A stretch of 64,000 nt of DNA from JACCTI01 sp038237435 (GCA_038237435.1 JBBRYT010000005.1:145180-209179); one strand, 5' to 3'; counted from the stretch's first letter, positions 35,391-44,537 are shown. The notes: a model not told the origin generated them from the letters alone. Numbers and translations are program-made.

Positions 35391-36416
35391 TCAGGAGAAC
35401 AATTTGTTCCGTAATTCTTCCTCGGCTGCCTTTCGTACTGCCACGTCCAGCCACTGATGCATGCTGAGGCCAGCTATTTGACGTGCTTCTTGAGCGAGCT
35501 TCTTTGTCTCCTCTGTCACACCCTCGAGCTGGCCGAAATAACGTGTCCAATGACTACCACCGCGAGCGCTCGGAATCTGCAAATGATAATTCGGAGTCGG
35601 AGCAGACGATGCCACTCTAAAGTCGATTACGAAGAATGCTCCCATCAAAATCCATTCCACGCGTACTTCACTCGCCGTTGGTGGGAGTGACGACAGCGGA
35701 ACCTCGCATTTCAAAAGGGGGTTCGAGTTAGCCATAATTTTTCCGAACTGAGTGTCTTTCAACCACGGCCCTAGGCCCTCGTCGCCGACAACAACTTTAC
35801 CTCCTGGACGAACCACACGAGCCAACTCCGAGAGGCAGCGTGGAATGTCGGCAAACGTATTGATTCCTCCAAAGTGGTGAGCAGCATCGAAAGCGTGGTC
35901 GCGGAACGGCAAATAACTTCCATTGGCGACGGAAAATTCGGTGTGCACGGTAATGCCCTGAAGCTTGCCCACCGCTTTGGCGAGTAGCTTGGGAGTTAAT
36001 TCCTGTAGATAGAGCCGTCCGGTCGCGTCCAGTCGGCGGAGGATATGCTCGGCACCGCGTCCCGTGCCGCAGCCGATCTCCAAAACTTTCGAGTCGGGTT
36101 TCAGCTCAAGCAGGTCCACCATTCGTTCACGAACACTGTCTTCGTTCGCATAGTAGGTCTCAAACGGAAGCGGCGCATACCTGTCATAATCATCTGCTAT
36201 GCTTTCGTACGAGTCACGAGTTTCTGCATCAGCCTTAGCCAAATCACGCGGCCAAGTGAAATCAGGAATGCCATTGCAAATTCGGTAATGGTGTTCGCCG
36301 TCCACAGCGACAAGCTCTCCCTGCAAGACCGCGTCGCCCTCTTGCGCGGTACAATGCAAAGCTAGCGGGCTGCCAGTCGCCGGACAGCGATAAAAATTTG
36401 CTTCGTTAATGTGCAC
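35391..36416 (-). CDS. SAM-dependent methyltransferase with N-terminal Trm112-like domain
   Basis: The first ~55 residues resemble a Trm112-type domain (YRCPATGSPLAL, then HYRICNGIPDFTWP). A long methyltransferase follows: SKVLEIGCGTGRGAEHILRR, FRDHAFDAAHHFGGINTFAD and LARVVRPGGKVVVGDEGLGP. The 341-residue length and domain pair are usual for methyltransferases in surface-glycan clusters. Zinc ligands of the Trm112 part appear incomplete: there is a single Cys near the start and one at the INGIPDF position. Its start overlaps the upstream GNAT gene by 11 bp. Confidence 0.8.
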   Translation of the reverse strand: MHINEANFYRCPATGSPLALHCTAQEGDAVLQGELVAVDGEHHYRICNGIPDFTWPRDLAKADAETRDSYESIADDYDRYAPLPFETYYANEDSVRERMVDLLELKPDSKVLEIGCGTGRGAEHILRRLDATGRLYLQELTPKLLAKAVGKLQGITVHTEFSVANGSYLPFRDHAFDAAHHFGGINTFADIPRCLSELARVVRPGGKVVVGDEGLGPWLKDTQFGKIMANSNPLLKCEVPLSSLPPTASEVRVEWILMGAFFVIDFRVASSAPTPNYHLQIPSARGGSHWTRYFGQLEGVTEETKKLAQEARQIAGLSMHQWLDVAVRKAAEEELRNKLFS

Positions 36417-37035
36417 GGGATTCTATGCGTTGGCCGAAATACTCATGGTTGAGCATTTCGTAATGTTTTAGGTCATGCCAGACGTCATCTTTCTGGAAAG
36501 CCTCCACCTCCTCCCCAACGTAACGAAAATTGAGCCGCTGCGCGACGGCGCCGGAGGGAGGATTATCGGTCGCGTGGTAAACAACCACCTTATGGAAACC
36601 GAGGTTTTCAAATGCGAACTGCAAGACTCTATCACAAGCCTCAGTGGCGTAGCCAAAGCCTTGCCAATCGGAGGCTAACCAGTAAGCCAATTCGGTGCGA
36701 TTCAATGTCCAACAGCGATGCGTGCGACGCACATCAATCAGGGAAACAATACCGACTACCTCTTCGCGCCGTACGATCACCCAGTGGAACGCCTTGCCGT
36801 GCTCTTGCGCTTCGATCAATCCGCACAGCATGCTCTTCGTAACCTCCTTGCTCGGGTGTGGATCCCACGCGAGAAACCGGGTAATGCGCGCATCAGTAAC
36901 GTATGGCCAAAGAGCGTTAACATCCTCCAGACTCGGCGCCCGCAGCTCCAGGCGCTCGGTGCGCAACAGATACCCATCTGGAAAGTCGGGCAACGCGAAT
37001 GGATGGGGCGCTGCTGTTGACGTAGCGGATATCAT
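36406..37035 (-). CDS. GNAT-family N-acetyltransferase (RimJ/RimL-like)
   Basis: The 209-residue protein shows LRTERLELRAPSLEDVNALW, the VIVRREEVVGIVSLIDVRRT core, and the acetyl-CoA loop YWLASDWQGFGYATEACDRV followed by LGFHKVVVYHATDNPPSGAV. These are the motifs of the Acetyltransf_3 group. In this setting it may N-acetylate an amino sugar nucleotide. It is coupled to the neighbouring NeuD-like gene through a 4-bp overlap. Confidence 0.82.
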   Translation of the reverse strand: MISATSTAAPHPFALPDFPDGYLLRTERLELRAPSLEDVNALWPYVTDARITRFLAWDPHPSKEVTKSMLCGLIEAQEHGKAFHWVIVRREEVVGIVSLIDVRRTHRCWTLNRTELAYWLASDWQGFGYATEACDRVLQFAFENLGFHKVVVYHATDNPPSGAVAQRLNFRYVGEEVEAFQKDDVWHDLKHYEMLNHEYFGQRIESRAH

Positions 37036-37712
37036 AACTGAGCAAAGTTCGACATACGCAGGAATTGATAGCTGCTTAGCCGAAAAGGCTTCGTGTTCTC
37101 AGCCAAGAAGACTTGCCGATCATCCGTGCATTTCGTGATCAAGGTGTTCGCACCAATGAAGTTTTCGTCCCCGATGACAACATTGTGGGCGACGGTCGCG
37201 TTTACCGCGAAAAAGCAGTTCTTTCCTACCGTGACTACGCCCGAAATATTCGCACACGAAGTAAGCCAGCAGTGATCGCCAATGGTGCTGTGATGACCTA
37301 TCATCGCGCCGCTCCATACAAATACATTGTTCCCCAGCCGAACGCGCGGATGGATCATGACGTGATTCATGATGAAACAATTCTCCCCATGCTCGCAATC
37401 CTCTGGCAAACCGGACTGCGGATGGATGTAGGAGATGAGTGAATAGCCTTTCGCTTTAGCTTCAGCACACTTGCGGGCGCGGAGCGCATTTAGTTCCTGA
37501 TAACCGAGAGCAACGAACATGGCGTATTGGTCGGGCGGATAGAGCTTCTCGACTTCCTCGAAAGCTGCCACGGGCAGCCCTTGCCACTGTTCGCCCGGGA
37601 TAAAGCTGCGATCCACCGTGCATGCCACGACTTCGTAGTCGCTCTCGTGCTGGAAGAAGTAGAGCAGCACTTCGGCGATCTTGCCGGTACCGAAAAGAAC
37701 GATCCGTTTCAT
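37032..37712 (-). CDS. NeuD/PglD-type sugar O- or N-acyltransferase
   Basis: The 226-residue protein has the two-part NeuD/PglD layout: an N-terminal Rossmann-like nucleotide-binding segment (KRIVLFGTGKIAEVLLYFFQ) and a C-terminal left-handed beta-helix (MNHVMIHPRVRLGNNVFVWS, IGHHSTIGDHCWLTSCANIS, GVVTVGKNCFFAVNATVAHN). The catalytic His is probably within IGHHSTIG. It could acetylate the 4-amino group produced by the DegT enzyme at 32.5 kb. It overlaps both neighbours by 4 bp, so it belongs to a tightly coupled cassette with the adenylating ligase and the GNAT gene. Confidence 0.83.
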   Translation of the reverse strand: MKRIVLFGTGKIAEVLLYFFQHESDYEVVACTVDRSFIPGEQWQGLPVAAFEEVEKLYPPDQYAMFVALGYQELNALRARKCAEAKAKGYSLISYIHPQSGLPEDCEHGENCFIMNHVMIHPRVRLGNNVFVWSGAMIGHHSTIGDHCWLTSCANISGVVTVGKNCFFAVNATVAHNVVIGDENFIGANTLITKCTDDRQVFLAENTKPFRLSSYQFLRMSNFAQL

Positions 37713-39259
37713 ACTGCGGAGGAGGGCATGCTCTGAAGAGCGAGGCGATCTATCTTCCCATTGGCGTTCTTCGGAAGCACCTCAAGGACCGTGACTCGCT
37801 TCGGCACCATGTAGGGCGGGACGATCTTTGCAACGCTTTCGATCAATTCTTCGGACTCGGCAGGCACAGCCAGGGAAGCGAAACCGTGAATTTGTCCGAG
37901 CCCGTCTCCGAGGTTGCGGTAAATGACTGCGCATTCTTTGACACCGTCCACGGTGCCAAGTGCGGCTTCGATTTCCTCCAACTCGATCCGATATCCCATG
38001 TGTTTGATTTGGAAATCTGCGCGCCCTTTGAAGTGCAAGCGCCCCTCAGAATCGCGACGGACAAGATCGCCGGTGCGATAACCAATATCGCTAAACCGGT
38101 GATGGGTGGGGTTCTGGACAAAGGCCTGGGTCGTGCGCTCTGGGTCATTGTAGTAACCGAGACCTACGTCAGGTCCGCGAAGGAAAAGCTCCCCCGCGTT
38201 TTCTCCCCCACCGTCCGAAAGGATCTCGTAATCGAAATTCGGCGCGAGAAATCCAAGAGTCGCGAGCGCCTGCATATCTTTGAAATCGGAAGGTCCAATC
38301 GTGTGCGCGGAACAGATACAGGTGCATTCCGTCGGTCCGTAGACGTTTTCCAATTGCGCTCGGTGACCGAGTAGATCGTAAAGCAGCTTTAGCTTCGACT
38401 TCGGGAACCCTTCGCCGCCGAAGATAATTTTCCGGATCGCAGGGAAGTCGCTTGCGCCAAGCGCCCGCGTGGTCAGCAGGTAGACGAGGAGAGACGGGAC
38501 GGAAAACCAGACGGTGCAAAGCATCCTGTTTATAACTCCAACTAACCCCCGAGGGTCACGCGCCTGCTCCGAGGAGATCGGCACCATGGAAGCACCGGAA
38601 AAAATCGCGGCGTAGAAGTCAAAAACAGAATTATCGAAGTAAATCGGATTTGCGTTCGAGAGAATATCGCTGGGTCTGATCTCGAAGCGATCTTGCGCCC
38701 AATCGATAAAGTTTAAAACATTCGCGTGAGACATGACGGCTCCCTTCGGGATCCCGGTAGAACCCGAAGTGAACATTATATAAGCTGGATCGGCACCTGT
38801 AACTGCACCGAGGTCCGGTAGATCGGAGGTTTCAAGGGCGTCGAGTTCCGCCAAGATCTCCACTTGCCGCATTTGAACCACCATAGCCTCCCCTTTTAGC
38901 ACATCGACTGCGTGCGGTAGTTCGGTATAGCTGTTGAGAATTGCCTTCGGTTCACAGGTCTCAAGGATCTTACGCAACCGTTCCCAGGGACTGTCGGGAT
39001 CAAGATTGGTATAGAGAAGGCCGACTTTGAGGCACGCTAGCATAGAGGCGAATGCGGCTGGTGACTTATCGTGAAACATCGCTACGACATCACCACGCTG
39101 TAGACCACGCTGAAGGAGAAGACGCGCAATCTGATTTGAGAGATGATCTAGTTGAAGGTAACTGGTGATTCCGCGCTCGGGCTCCCGCAACGCGGCGCGT
39201 TCAGCATGAACCGCTGCAGTTTCCCTAAACTTTAAACCGAGATTCGAGATATAGGGCAT
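37709..39259 (-). CDS. AMP-forming acyl/amino-acid adenylating ligase (DltA-like)
   Basis: The 516-residue protein is a complete ANL-superfamily adenylating enzyme: AYIMFTSGSTGIPKGAVMSH (P-loop), LENVYGPTECTCICSAHTIG (A5), GYRTGDLVRRDSEGRLHFKG (A7/A8) and the catalytic lysine in LPKNANGKIDRLAL (A10). It activates a carboxylic acid as acyl-AMP and loads it on a carrier protein. The carrier is probably the 81-residue ACP encoded 0.75 kb upstream in the same run. The substrate may be an amino acid (as for DltA) or a short hydroxy-acid; this cannot be read from sequence. Confidence 0.87.
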   Translation of the reverse strand: MPYISNLGLKFRETAAVHAERAALREPERGITSYLQLDHLSNQIARLLLQRGLQRGDVVAMFHDKSPAAFASMLACLKVGLLYTNLDPDSPWERLRKILETCEPKAILNSYTELPHAVDVLKGEAMVVQMRQVEILAELDALETSDLPDLGAVTGADPAYIMFTSGSTGIPKGAVMSHANVLNFIDWAQDRFEIRPSDILSNANPIYFDNSVFDFYAAIFSGASMVPISSEQARDPRGLVGVINRMLCTVWFSVPSLLVYLLTTRALGASDFPAIRKIIFGGEGFPKSKLKLLYDLLGHRAQLENVYGPTECTCICSAHTIGPSDFKDMQALATLGFLAPNFDYEILSDGGGENAGELFLRGPDVGLGYYNDPERTTQAFVQNPTHHRFSDIGYRTGDLVRRDSEGRLHFKGRADFQIKHMGYRIELEEIEAALGTVDGVKECAVIYRNLGDGLGQIHGFASLAVPAESEELIESVAKIVPPYMVPKRVTVLEVLPKNANGKIDRLALQSMPSSAV

Positions 39260-39270
39260 GCCTTCCTAGG

Positions 39271-40020
39271 CTAAATTACTAAGCCGCCGTCGACTTCAAT
39301 TACTGCGCCGTTCACGTAGTCGTTCTCTATGATAAAGCGAACAGTTTGGAAAATATGCTCTACCTCACCCAATCGTCGGAGAGGGATTTGCTGTTTCAAC
39401 TTTGCGATGATGGCTTCACTCAGAGCCGCTTGGGTCGACGGGGTATCCATAAAACCCGGCGCAATCGAAGCGAAACGGATTCCGAAACCTCCTAGTTCCT
39501 TTGACCAGGTGCGAGTCAGTGCATTAACTCCTGCCTTGGCGGCTGAATAGGCGGACTGACCGGCGTTTCCCCGCGCAGAAATCGAACTCATAGTGATCAC
39601 AACGCCTTTTTTCCGCCGTTTCAGCATTCGGTCAACGACCTGGCTGGTGACATAAAATACTGAAGACAGATTAGCGGCGAGGACCTGCTGCCATGCTTCT
39701 GTGGAATGCACGCGATTATCTTTCTCGGTCACATTGATTAGCGGAGCGCTGTAAATGAGTCCCGCATTGTTCACGAGCACATCGATGTCTAGTCCATCCT
39801 TTTCCAATGCGACGACGGCATCCGCCACCGCAGTCGGCTCCGTTACATCGCAGCGATAGCAATTGACACCGGGAAGCGCAGCGACAAGCTCTCCATAAGC
39901 GGCCTCGTCACGCTCAAACACCGCGACGCGCTTCGCTTTACCGGCGAGGTTTTCCACCAGATAGCGTCCGATGCCCCGTCCGCCGCCGGTAACCAGCACC
40001 TGAGTCTCAGAAAGATTCAT
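39271..40020 (-). CDS. Short-chain dehydrogenase/reductase (FabG-like)
   Basis: The 249-residue SDR has the cofactor loop VLVTGGGRGIGRYLVENLAG, VNNAGLIYSA, the catalytic serine region VITMSSISARG and YSAAKAGVNALTRTW (YxxxK). It ends NGAVIEVDGGLVI, as in 3-oxoacyl-ACP reductases. The 4-bp overlap with the ACP gene suggests it reduces a beta-keto acyl group on that carrier, giving a 3-hydroxyacyl unit. A sugar-nucleotide substrate is the alternative. Confidence 0.83.
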   Translation of the reverse strand: MNLSETQVLVTGGGRGIGRYLVENLAGKAKRVAVFERDEAAYGELVAALPGVNCYRCDVTEPTAVADAVVALEKDGLDIDVLVNNAGLIYSAPLINVTEKDNRVHSTEAWQQVLAANLSSVFYVTSQVVDRMLKRRKKGVVITMSSISARGNAGQSAYSAAKAGVNALTRTWSKELGGFGIRFASIAPGFMDTPSTQAALSEAIIAKLKQQIPLRRLGEVEHIFQTVRFIIENDYVNGAVIEVDGGLVI

Positions 40021-40262
40021 TGGCCGCGGCGGGCGAGAGCTTCGCGGATGTCTTTTACACTGCGAAAGTCCGCAATCTCATCGCCGGTTAGCTCGATTGA
40101 AAAGGTCTCTTCTACTCTGGCGATCAGCATCATGTGCGACATCGAATCCCAGGAAGAAATTTCGCGCAGCGCAAGGGAGTCGCCCACTGTCCCTTCCGGA
40201 ATGGAGAAAACCTCCGCAAAAATACGTTCGAGAGTCATTGACTGGATAGGAGACGTGGGCAC
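40017..40262 (-). CDS. Acyl/peptidyl carrier protein
   Basis: The 81-residue acidic protein has the carrier signature LREISSWDSMSHMMLIARVE with Ser40 as the phosphopantetheine site, and ends EIADFRSVKDIREALARRGQ. It is a dedicated carrier rather than the fatty-acid ACP, judged by its position between a WbqC-like gene and an SDR gene in an EPS cluster. It would hold the acyl group made by the adenylating ligase before transfer to a sugar. Confidence 0.88.
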   Translation of the reverse strand: MPTSPIQSMTLERIFAEVFSIPEGTVGDSLALREISSWDSMSHMMLIARVEETFSIELTGDEIADFRSVKDIREALARRGQ

Positions 40263-40271
40263 CTCCGTGAA

Positions 40272-40979
40272 TCACGCTGGGCTCACGCAAGACATTCGCG
40301 TGGCTTCACGGATCGCAGTAGCCGAATTGAAAAGTAAAAGGTCGAGAATGGACAGCGACGGACCTTCTCGGCCACCATGCCTCAACGATAGGGCTGTCAG
40401 ATTAGGGTCGAGGAAAAGAAGCTCGATATCGTGGGCCGCAAACATCTCCAAGTTATACAGCTCTCGCCCGCCCGACAAATTCAGATACGCCGTAGCGCCT
40501 TCCTTTCTGCAAATATCCAAAATCCGAGCTGCTCCAGACTGCCCGCCTTTTGGGTACATTGCGGAGGTCGGCTCAATCTTCACCTCAATTCCAATGTAAT
40601 CCGCTAGCTCACTTAGGGAATGGTATAGAAATGGAGAAAGCCGCCCCTTGGCTTCGGTCAGCAATTTAGAGAAGATAGGAAGAATCTCACGAGCAAACGG
40701 CGCCCCCGCATAGCTCGTTTCTAACATTCGCATTGTCTTTGTTTTCCATGTTTCATCGTCCACGATCTCAATCTCGTTGATCAGTCGGTTTTGGCTCGCC
40801 TTTACAAGCGGAAGTGTCAACCAGTGCGGTTCACCGCTGACCGCGATTCGATTACGATTGATCCATCCGCGATTGATGAAGTTAACATCGTCCAGAAGAA
40901 TAAACTTATCGACTGCGGTCATCAGCTGAAAATAACCGATGTAAGGCAGAAAGTACGGCTGCATGATCGCGAGTCGCAT
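40272..40979 (-). CDS. WbqC-like family protein
   Basis: The 235-residue protein starts MRLAIMQPYFLPYIGYFQLM and continues KFILLDDVNFINRGWINRNR and AVSGEPHWLTLPL, the hallmark of the WbqC family found in O-antigen loci. It also contains PKGGQSGAARILDICRKEGA and TAYLNLSGGRELYN. WbqC-like proteins are often found with ACP/adenylation genes, and are proposed to be acyl or aminoacyl transferases onto sugars, but the reaction is not proven. Position next to the ACP gene (10 bp) supports that idea. Confidence 0.85.
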   Translation of the reverse strand: MRLAIMQPYFLPYIGYFQLMTAVDKFILLDDVNFINRGWINRNRIAVSGEPHWLTLPLVKASQNRLINEIEIVDDETWKTKTMRMLETSYAGAPFAREILPIFSKLLTEAKGRLSPFLYHSLSELADYIGIEVKIEPTSAMYPKGGQSGAARILDICRKEGATAYLNLSGGRELYNLEMFAAHDIELLFLDPNLTALSLRHGGREGPSLSILDLLLFNSATAIREATRMSCVSPA

Positions 40980-40993
40980 CGAGAATTAGGCTT

Positions 40994-41839
40994 CTATCTC
41001 ACGGTGGGGCGAACACTAGAGCGTTCTTTAAGCGCAATATAGAGGACGCTTTCGACAGCAATTCCACAGTGCCGCAGCACTTCATTCCCTCCTAGGTCGA
41101 CTGCGGTAAGTAGCTGAGTACTGAATCCTGCCGCCTGCAATCTATCGAGGAATCCTTCTCGAGAGTACGTCCTTACGTGATCACCTTGGCCGAAATGCTT
41201 CCATCGTTCGGATTCCAAGGTGACGTCCGCCCGTTCGTAGATTTCTCCAAGACCGATCTGAATTGGCACCATACAAATACCCCAACCGTCAGGCTTAAGG
41301 ATGCGAAACAGCTCTTTCATGGCCTTCCGGTCGTCTGCAACATGTTCTAGGACGTGCGAGCATATGAACGCGTCGAAGCTTTCCTCCCCGTACGGCCGCA
41401 TATCAGTTATATCGACGCGGTCGTCGACGCCTTCCATGAGGAGGTCCGCGGTTTTGTATCGAATGGGGAAATTACGTCTGATGTAATCAGACAAGGGCCG
41501 CGAAGGCGCGATATCCAAGAGACTAAAGGTCGAGCTCATCGGCCCGGTGATGACATGTTTCAAATAAAGCGCGTAAAGGCGATCCCTATCGCTCGCACCA
41601 CAAAGGGGGCAAGAATAGGCGGCAACATTACATGTCTCTCCTTTGCGACTGCGGTAGTCGAACCCGTGAGCATCCATCTGTTCATAGTAAAAGCGCGGCA
41701 GTTTCTCGAAGCGTGCAATGCGAGAATCGCACACCGGGCAGTAGAGCTTTCCGGTACTATTGATGATTCGTGCTTCGGCGCACCTAAACAGTCGTCGGGC
41801 TGAAAGAGGCACAACAGCCTTCAGCACTTGTTTGATCAT
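40994..41839 (-). CDS. SAM-dependent methyltransferase with zinc-ribbon-like N-terminus
   Basis: The 281-residue protein has paired cysteines at about residues 34-37 (LYCPVCDSRI) and 72-78 (AAYSCPLCGASDRDRLYALY), then a Methyltransf_11 domain with FDAFICSHVLEHVADDRKAM and LFRILKPDGWGICMVPIQIG. Motif I is unusual (STFSLLDIAPSRPLSDYIRR), lacking the GxGxG loop. This architecture recurs in glycan clusters. It overlaps the upstream Wzt-like gene by 4 bp. Confidence 0.78.
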   Translation of the reverse strand: MIKQVLKAVVPLSARRLFRCAEARIINSTGKLYCPVCDSRIARFEKLPRFYYEQMDAHGFDYRSRKGETCNVAAYSCPLCGASDRDRLYALYLKHVITGPMSSTFSLLDIAPSRPLSDYIRRNFPIRYKTADLLMEGVDDRVDITDMRPYGEESFDAFICSHVLEHVADDRKAMKELFRILKPDGWGICMVPIQIGLGEIYERADVTLESERWKHFGQGDHVRTYSREGFLDRLQAAGFSTQLLTAVDLGGNEVLRHCGIAVESVLYIALKERSSVRPTVR

Positions 41840-43116
41840 TGTCGCACCTGAGTGGAACCGTCAAGGTGCTTAGTGTGCCACTCAAAAGTAGGTCTAACGA
41901 CGCCAATCCATTTGCCGTACCAATTACTCTCCCGCGGACTATCGTGTAATTCAAAGCTTACCAAATGATCTCGGTCTACAACGGCGCGGGAGCTGTCAAG
42001 CACCAGAAGGACACGAAGTCGATAAGTTTCGTCGTTGAAAAAGCTTCCCGGTATGGAACACACTGCCCGGTGAGTTCCGATCTCGCGCGCTGCACTGTCT
42101 GAACCAGTGTTCAAAACGCACTGATTGTCCTGCGTATAAATTACTAGGCTGACATTTATAAGTCGCCCAGGGATCGTGTTATAGTATTCAATTACAATTT
42201 GTAGCGGCACCGTTATCTCCACGCGACTCAAGTCTCCGCCATCCCGGGGAGCCACCTTCACGCGGCTCAGCCATATTCCGTCTCCACTTGGAGCTCGTGC
42301 CGGATCACTCCATGAAACCTCCCAGCCCGTCTCCTCGCTCGCCTTTAGATAGGTTTTGATGACCTGATCGGGATGACCGCGCTCAACAATTTTTCCGGCG
42401 TGAATTAAAATTGCATCCCGACACAGCGACCTGACAGCTGTCATGTTATGGCTAACAAACAGGACCGTCCTCCCGCCGCGCGCCACATCTCCCATCTTGC
42501 CGAGACATTTCTTTTGGAAGTCGGCGTCGCCTACCGCGAGAACTTCATCAACAACCAAAATTTCCGGCTCGAGATGCGCTGCGACTGCAAAGGCAAGCCG
42601 CACATACATGCCACTGGAGTAGCGCTTCACCGGAGTGTCCAAGAACTTCTCTACTTCTGCAAAGGCGACGATCTCGTCGAACTTCGCTTTGATCTCCGTG
42701 CGGTGCATTCCGAGGATCGCCCCATTTAAGTAGATGTTCTCGCGGCCCGTCAATTCTGGATGAAATCCGGTCCCGACCTCTAAGAGAGATGCCACCCGTC
42801 CTTTTATCCGGATCTTACCTTCGGTAGGCTCGGTGATGCGACTGAGAATCTTCAGCAGGGTCGACTTGCCCGCGCCGTTGCGGCCGATAATCCCGATGAC
42901 TTCACCGGGCTTCACTTCGAAACTGATGTCTTTCAGGGCCCAGAAATCTTCTATCGAAGAACCGTTGCGGATCGCGGATTGCGGCTTGCTGAATAAAGAA
43001 CGTGCCTTGTCAGTAATCACATCGCGCAGAGCTGTGTAGCGCTCGCTGGTCTGGTGCCGAATTGAGTACTTTTTGCCTAGGCCTTGGACTGTAATAATCG
43101 CGTCGCTCACATGCAA
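41836..43116 (-). CDS. wzt: Wzt-type polysaccharide ABC transporter ATP-binding protein
   Basis: The 426-residue protein has Walker A (IGIIGRNGAGKSTLLKILSR), the VKRYSSGMYVRLAFAVAAHL signature, Walker B (PEILVVDEVLAVGDADFQKK) and the H-loop VSHNMTAV. After residue 265 a Wzt-C-like beta-sandwich follows (WLSRVKVAPRDGGDLSRVEI, RLINVSLVIYTQDNQCVLNT), which in E. coli O9a-type systems recognises the finished chain terminus. The expected membrane partner Wzm is absent from the window, so this is an orphan ATPase or is served by a permease elsewhere. The linker before FWALKDISFEVKPG contains SKPQSAIRN, encoded by a third heptamer repeat class. Confidence 0.87.
   Translation of the reverse strand: MHVSDAIITVQGLGKKYSIRHQTSERYTALRDVITDKARSLFSKPQSAIRNGSSIEDFWALKDISFEVKPGEVIGIIGRNGAGKSTLLKILSRITEPTEGKIRIKGRVASLLEVGTGFHPELTGRENIYLNGAILGMHRTEIKAKFDEIVAFAEVEKFLDTPVKRYSSGMYVRLAFAVAAHLEPEILVVDEVLAVGDADFQKKCLGKMGDVARGGRTVLFVSHNMTAVRSLCRDAILIHAGKIVERGHPDQVIKTYLKASEETGWEVSWSDPARAPSGDGIWLSRVKVAPRDGGDLSRVEITVPLQIVIEYYNTIPGRLINVSLVIYTQDNQCVLNTGSDSAAREIGTHRAVCSIPGSFFNDETYRLRVLLVLDSSRAVVDRDHLVSFELHDSPRESNWYGKWIGVVRPTFEWHTKHLDGSTQVRQ
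42959..42990. repeat. CCGCAAT-type heptamer tract in the wzt linker
   Basis: On the minus strand the coding sequence reads CCGCAAT, CCGCGAT, CCGCAAC, i.e. three near-identical heptamers, and encodes PQSAIRN in the variable linker ahead of the ABC domain. The same class occurs at 49372-49405. It may share an origin with the GTAGAAA arrays but has a different unit. Confidence 0.45.
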
Positions 43117-43271
43117 ATTGGGAGGTAGTAATAACTACGGTCGAAGACGCTGAAGCTCTCCAAACACTTGCACGCTTCGCGTCGGCACTTCGGCATCCTT
43201 TGATCAAGGGTTCGATTCAATAAATTGAAAGACTTCACTCGTGAACTCTGCGATCGAGAGATGGTCGTCTC

Positions 43272-44537
43272 TTAATGCTGTTGCACAACCCCAGCGCGAA
43301 CGATCGTTTCCGCGATCTCTTCGTGGCCTTCCGGAGTCGGGTGGGCATCTTCGCGATAATGGAGCCAGCGGCCTAACTGCTTTTGTCGCGCGCGCAATGG
43401 TTCAAGCGTATCGATGTAGGTAATAGCGCGAGATTCGCAGAGCGTGCGGACACGGTCAACTCCCGCGGTCCGGCTAAACTTCTCATTGCCCGCGAAGCTA
43501 GACTTCCAAGTCTCATCATAGACTTGTGCGATGTAGGGAATACCAACAACAATCAGCTTACTTCCTTGATTATTCGCTTCTTCATTGATGCGGTCGAGCA
43601 GAGCGGTGAATAGGCGCCATTGATATTCGTGCTGGGGGGTTGGCTCCTTCTCCATGATTACTTCCATGTTCGGCCAAAGAGATTGGCCTTTGACTTTGAC
43701 GTGGCTGCCGACGAACAGCGCGAATGGGGATCGGCGAAGATAGCGAAAGGTGGCGAGGTTCTCTAGTAACTGGCGTGTGCGCGGAGCTGCTGCCGTAGAT
43801 CGACCGGCACCAGCGGAACTTGGTTCCCAATGAAGCTGCTTGAGATTCCCTGCCGAATCAAAGTCGAAGTAATCGCGCGCGCGGTCGCCGCCGTAGATCC
43901 ATCCGCCGTGGTCAGGCGGAAGTAAGTCGTAGAGGTCCGTGGCGTAGGACAAGCCAAGCACAACGTAGTTCGCGTGCAGCATTGGACCCTGGTCAATAAG
44001 CCGCAGAAGGTATTGGTGCATGTTAAAGCCGGTGACGCCTCCGTTATAGACGCGATAACTGTCGGCCCCTTGATCCGCATTTAGCTTGCGTTCCACTACC
44101 TTGGGCCAGGCTTGTTCCATAGAGACGCCATACGCGTAAGTGTGTGAATCACCGAGCGCGAAAATGCGTGTGCGAGACTCATCTTCTCCGGGAACAAAGG
44201 GAACATCATTCATGTTCAGCTCATTAACGGTCCCGCGCATGTCAAACTCATTCGTGACGATGTGATAGTAGCCGGGATTTGGTTTCCAACCCCAACGGCC
44301 ATCCGACACCCATACCCCACCTTGACCTTCGTATTTGAAGGACCGACTTCGCTGATACTCCAGAACACGAAATGCCAGCTCGGCAACGCCGGCCGCCAGG
44401 AGCAAGCCGAGGCAGCTCGCGATCAGCGCGAAAATAAGTTTTCGACCGAGCGATCGCGAACCAGTTGCTCGACTAGAATTCGTAATTGTCGCCTGCATTC
44501 CTTGGGCCTCATGCGAAGAGACTCTAACAAAACTCAC
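43272..44537 (-). CDS. SGNH/GDSL-like hydrolase, membrane-anchored (putative acyl-transfer partner)
   Basis: An N-terminal helix (LIFALIASCLGLLLAAGVAE) anchors the 421-residue protein. The outer domain has the SGNH block I motif RIFALGDSHTYAYGVSMEQA with the GDSH serine, a block II-like YNGGVTGFNMHQYLL, and a C-terminal RWLHYREDAHPTPEGHEEIA where the D-x2-H pair completes the triad. Such proteins add or remove O-acyl groups on exported polysaccharides. It clusters with DUF5989, SxtJ and carbamoyltransferase genes, a recurrent combination in EPS loci. Confidence 0.8.
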   Translation of the reverse strand: MSFVRVSSHEAQGMQATITNSSRATGSRSLGRKLIFALIASCLGLLLAAGVAELAFRVLEYQRSRSFKYEGQGGVWVSDGRWGWKPNPGYYHIVTNEFDMRGTVNELNMNDVPFVPGEDESRTRIFALGDSHTYAYGVSMEQAWPKVVERKLNADQGADSYRVYNGGVTGFNMHQYLLRLIDQGPMLHANYVVLGLSYATDLYDLLPPDHGGWIYGGDRARDYFDFDSAGNLKQLHWEPSSAGAGRSTAAAPRTRQLLENLATFRYLRRSPFALFVGSHVKVKGQSLWPNMEVIMEKEPTPQHEYQWRLFTALLDRINEEANNQGSKLIVVGIPYIAQVYDETWKSSFAGNEKFSRTAGVDRVRTLCESRAITYIDTLEPLRARQKQLGRWLHYREDAHPTPEGHEEIAETIVRAGVVQQH

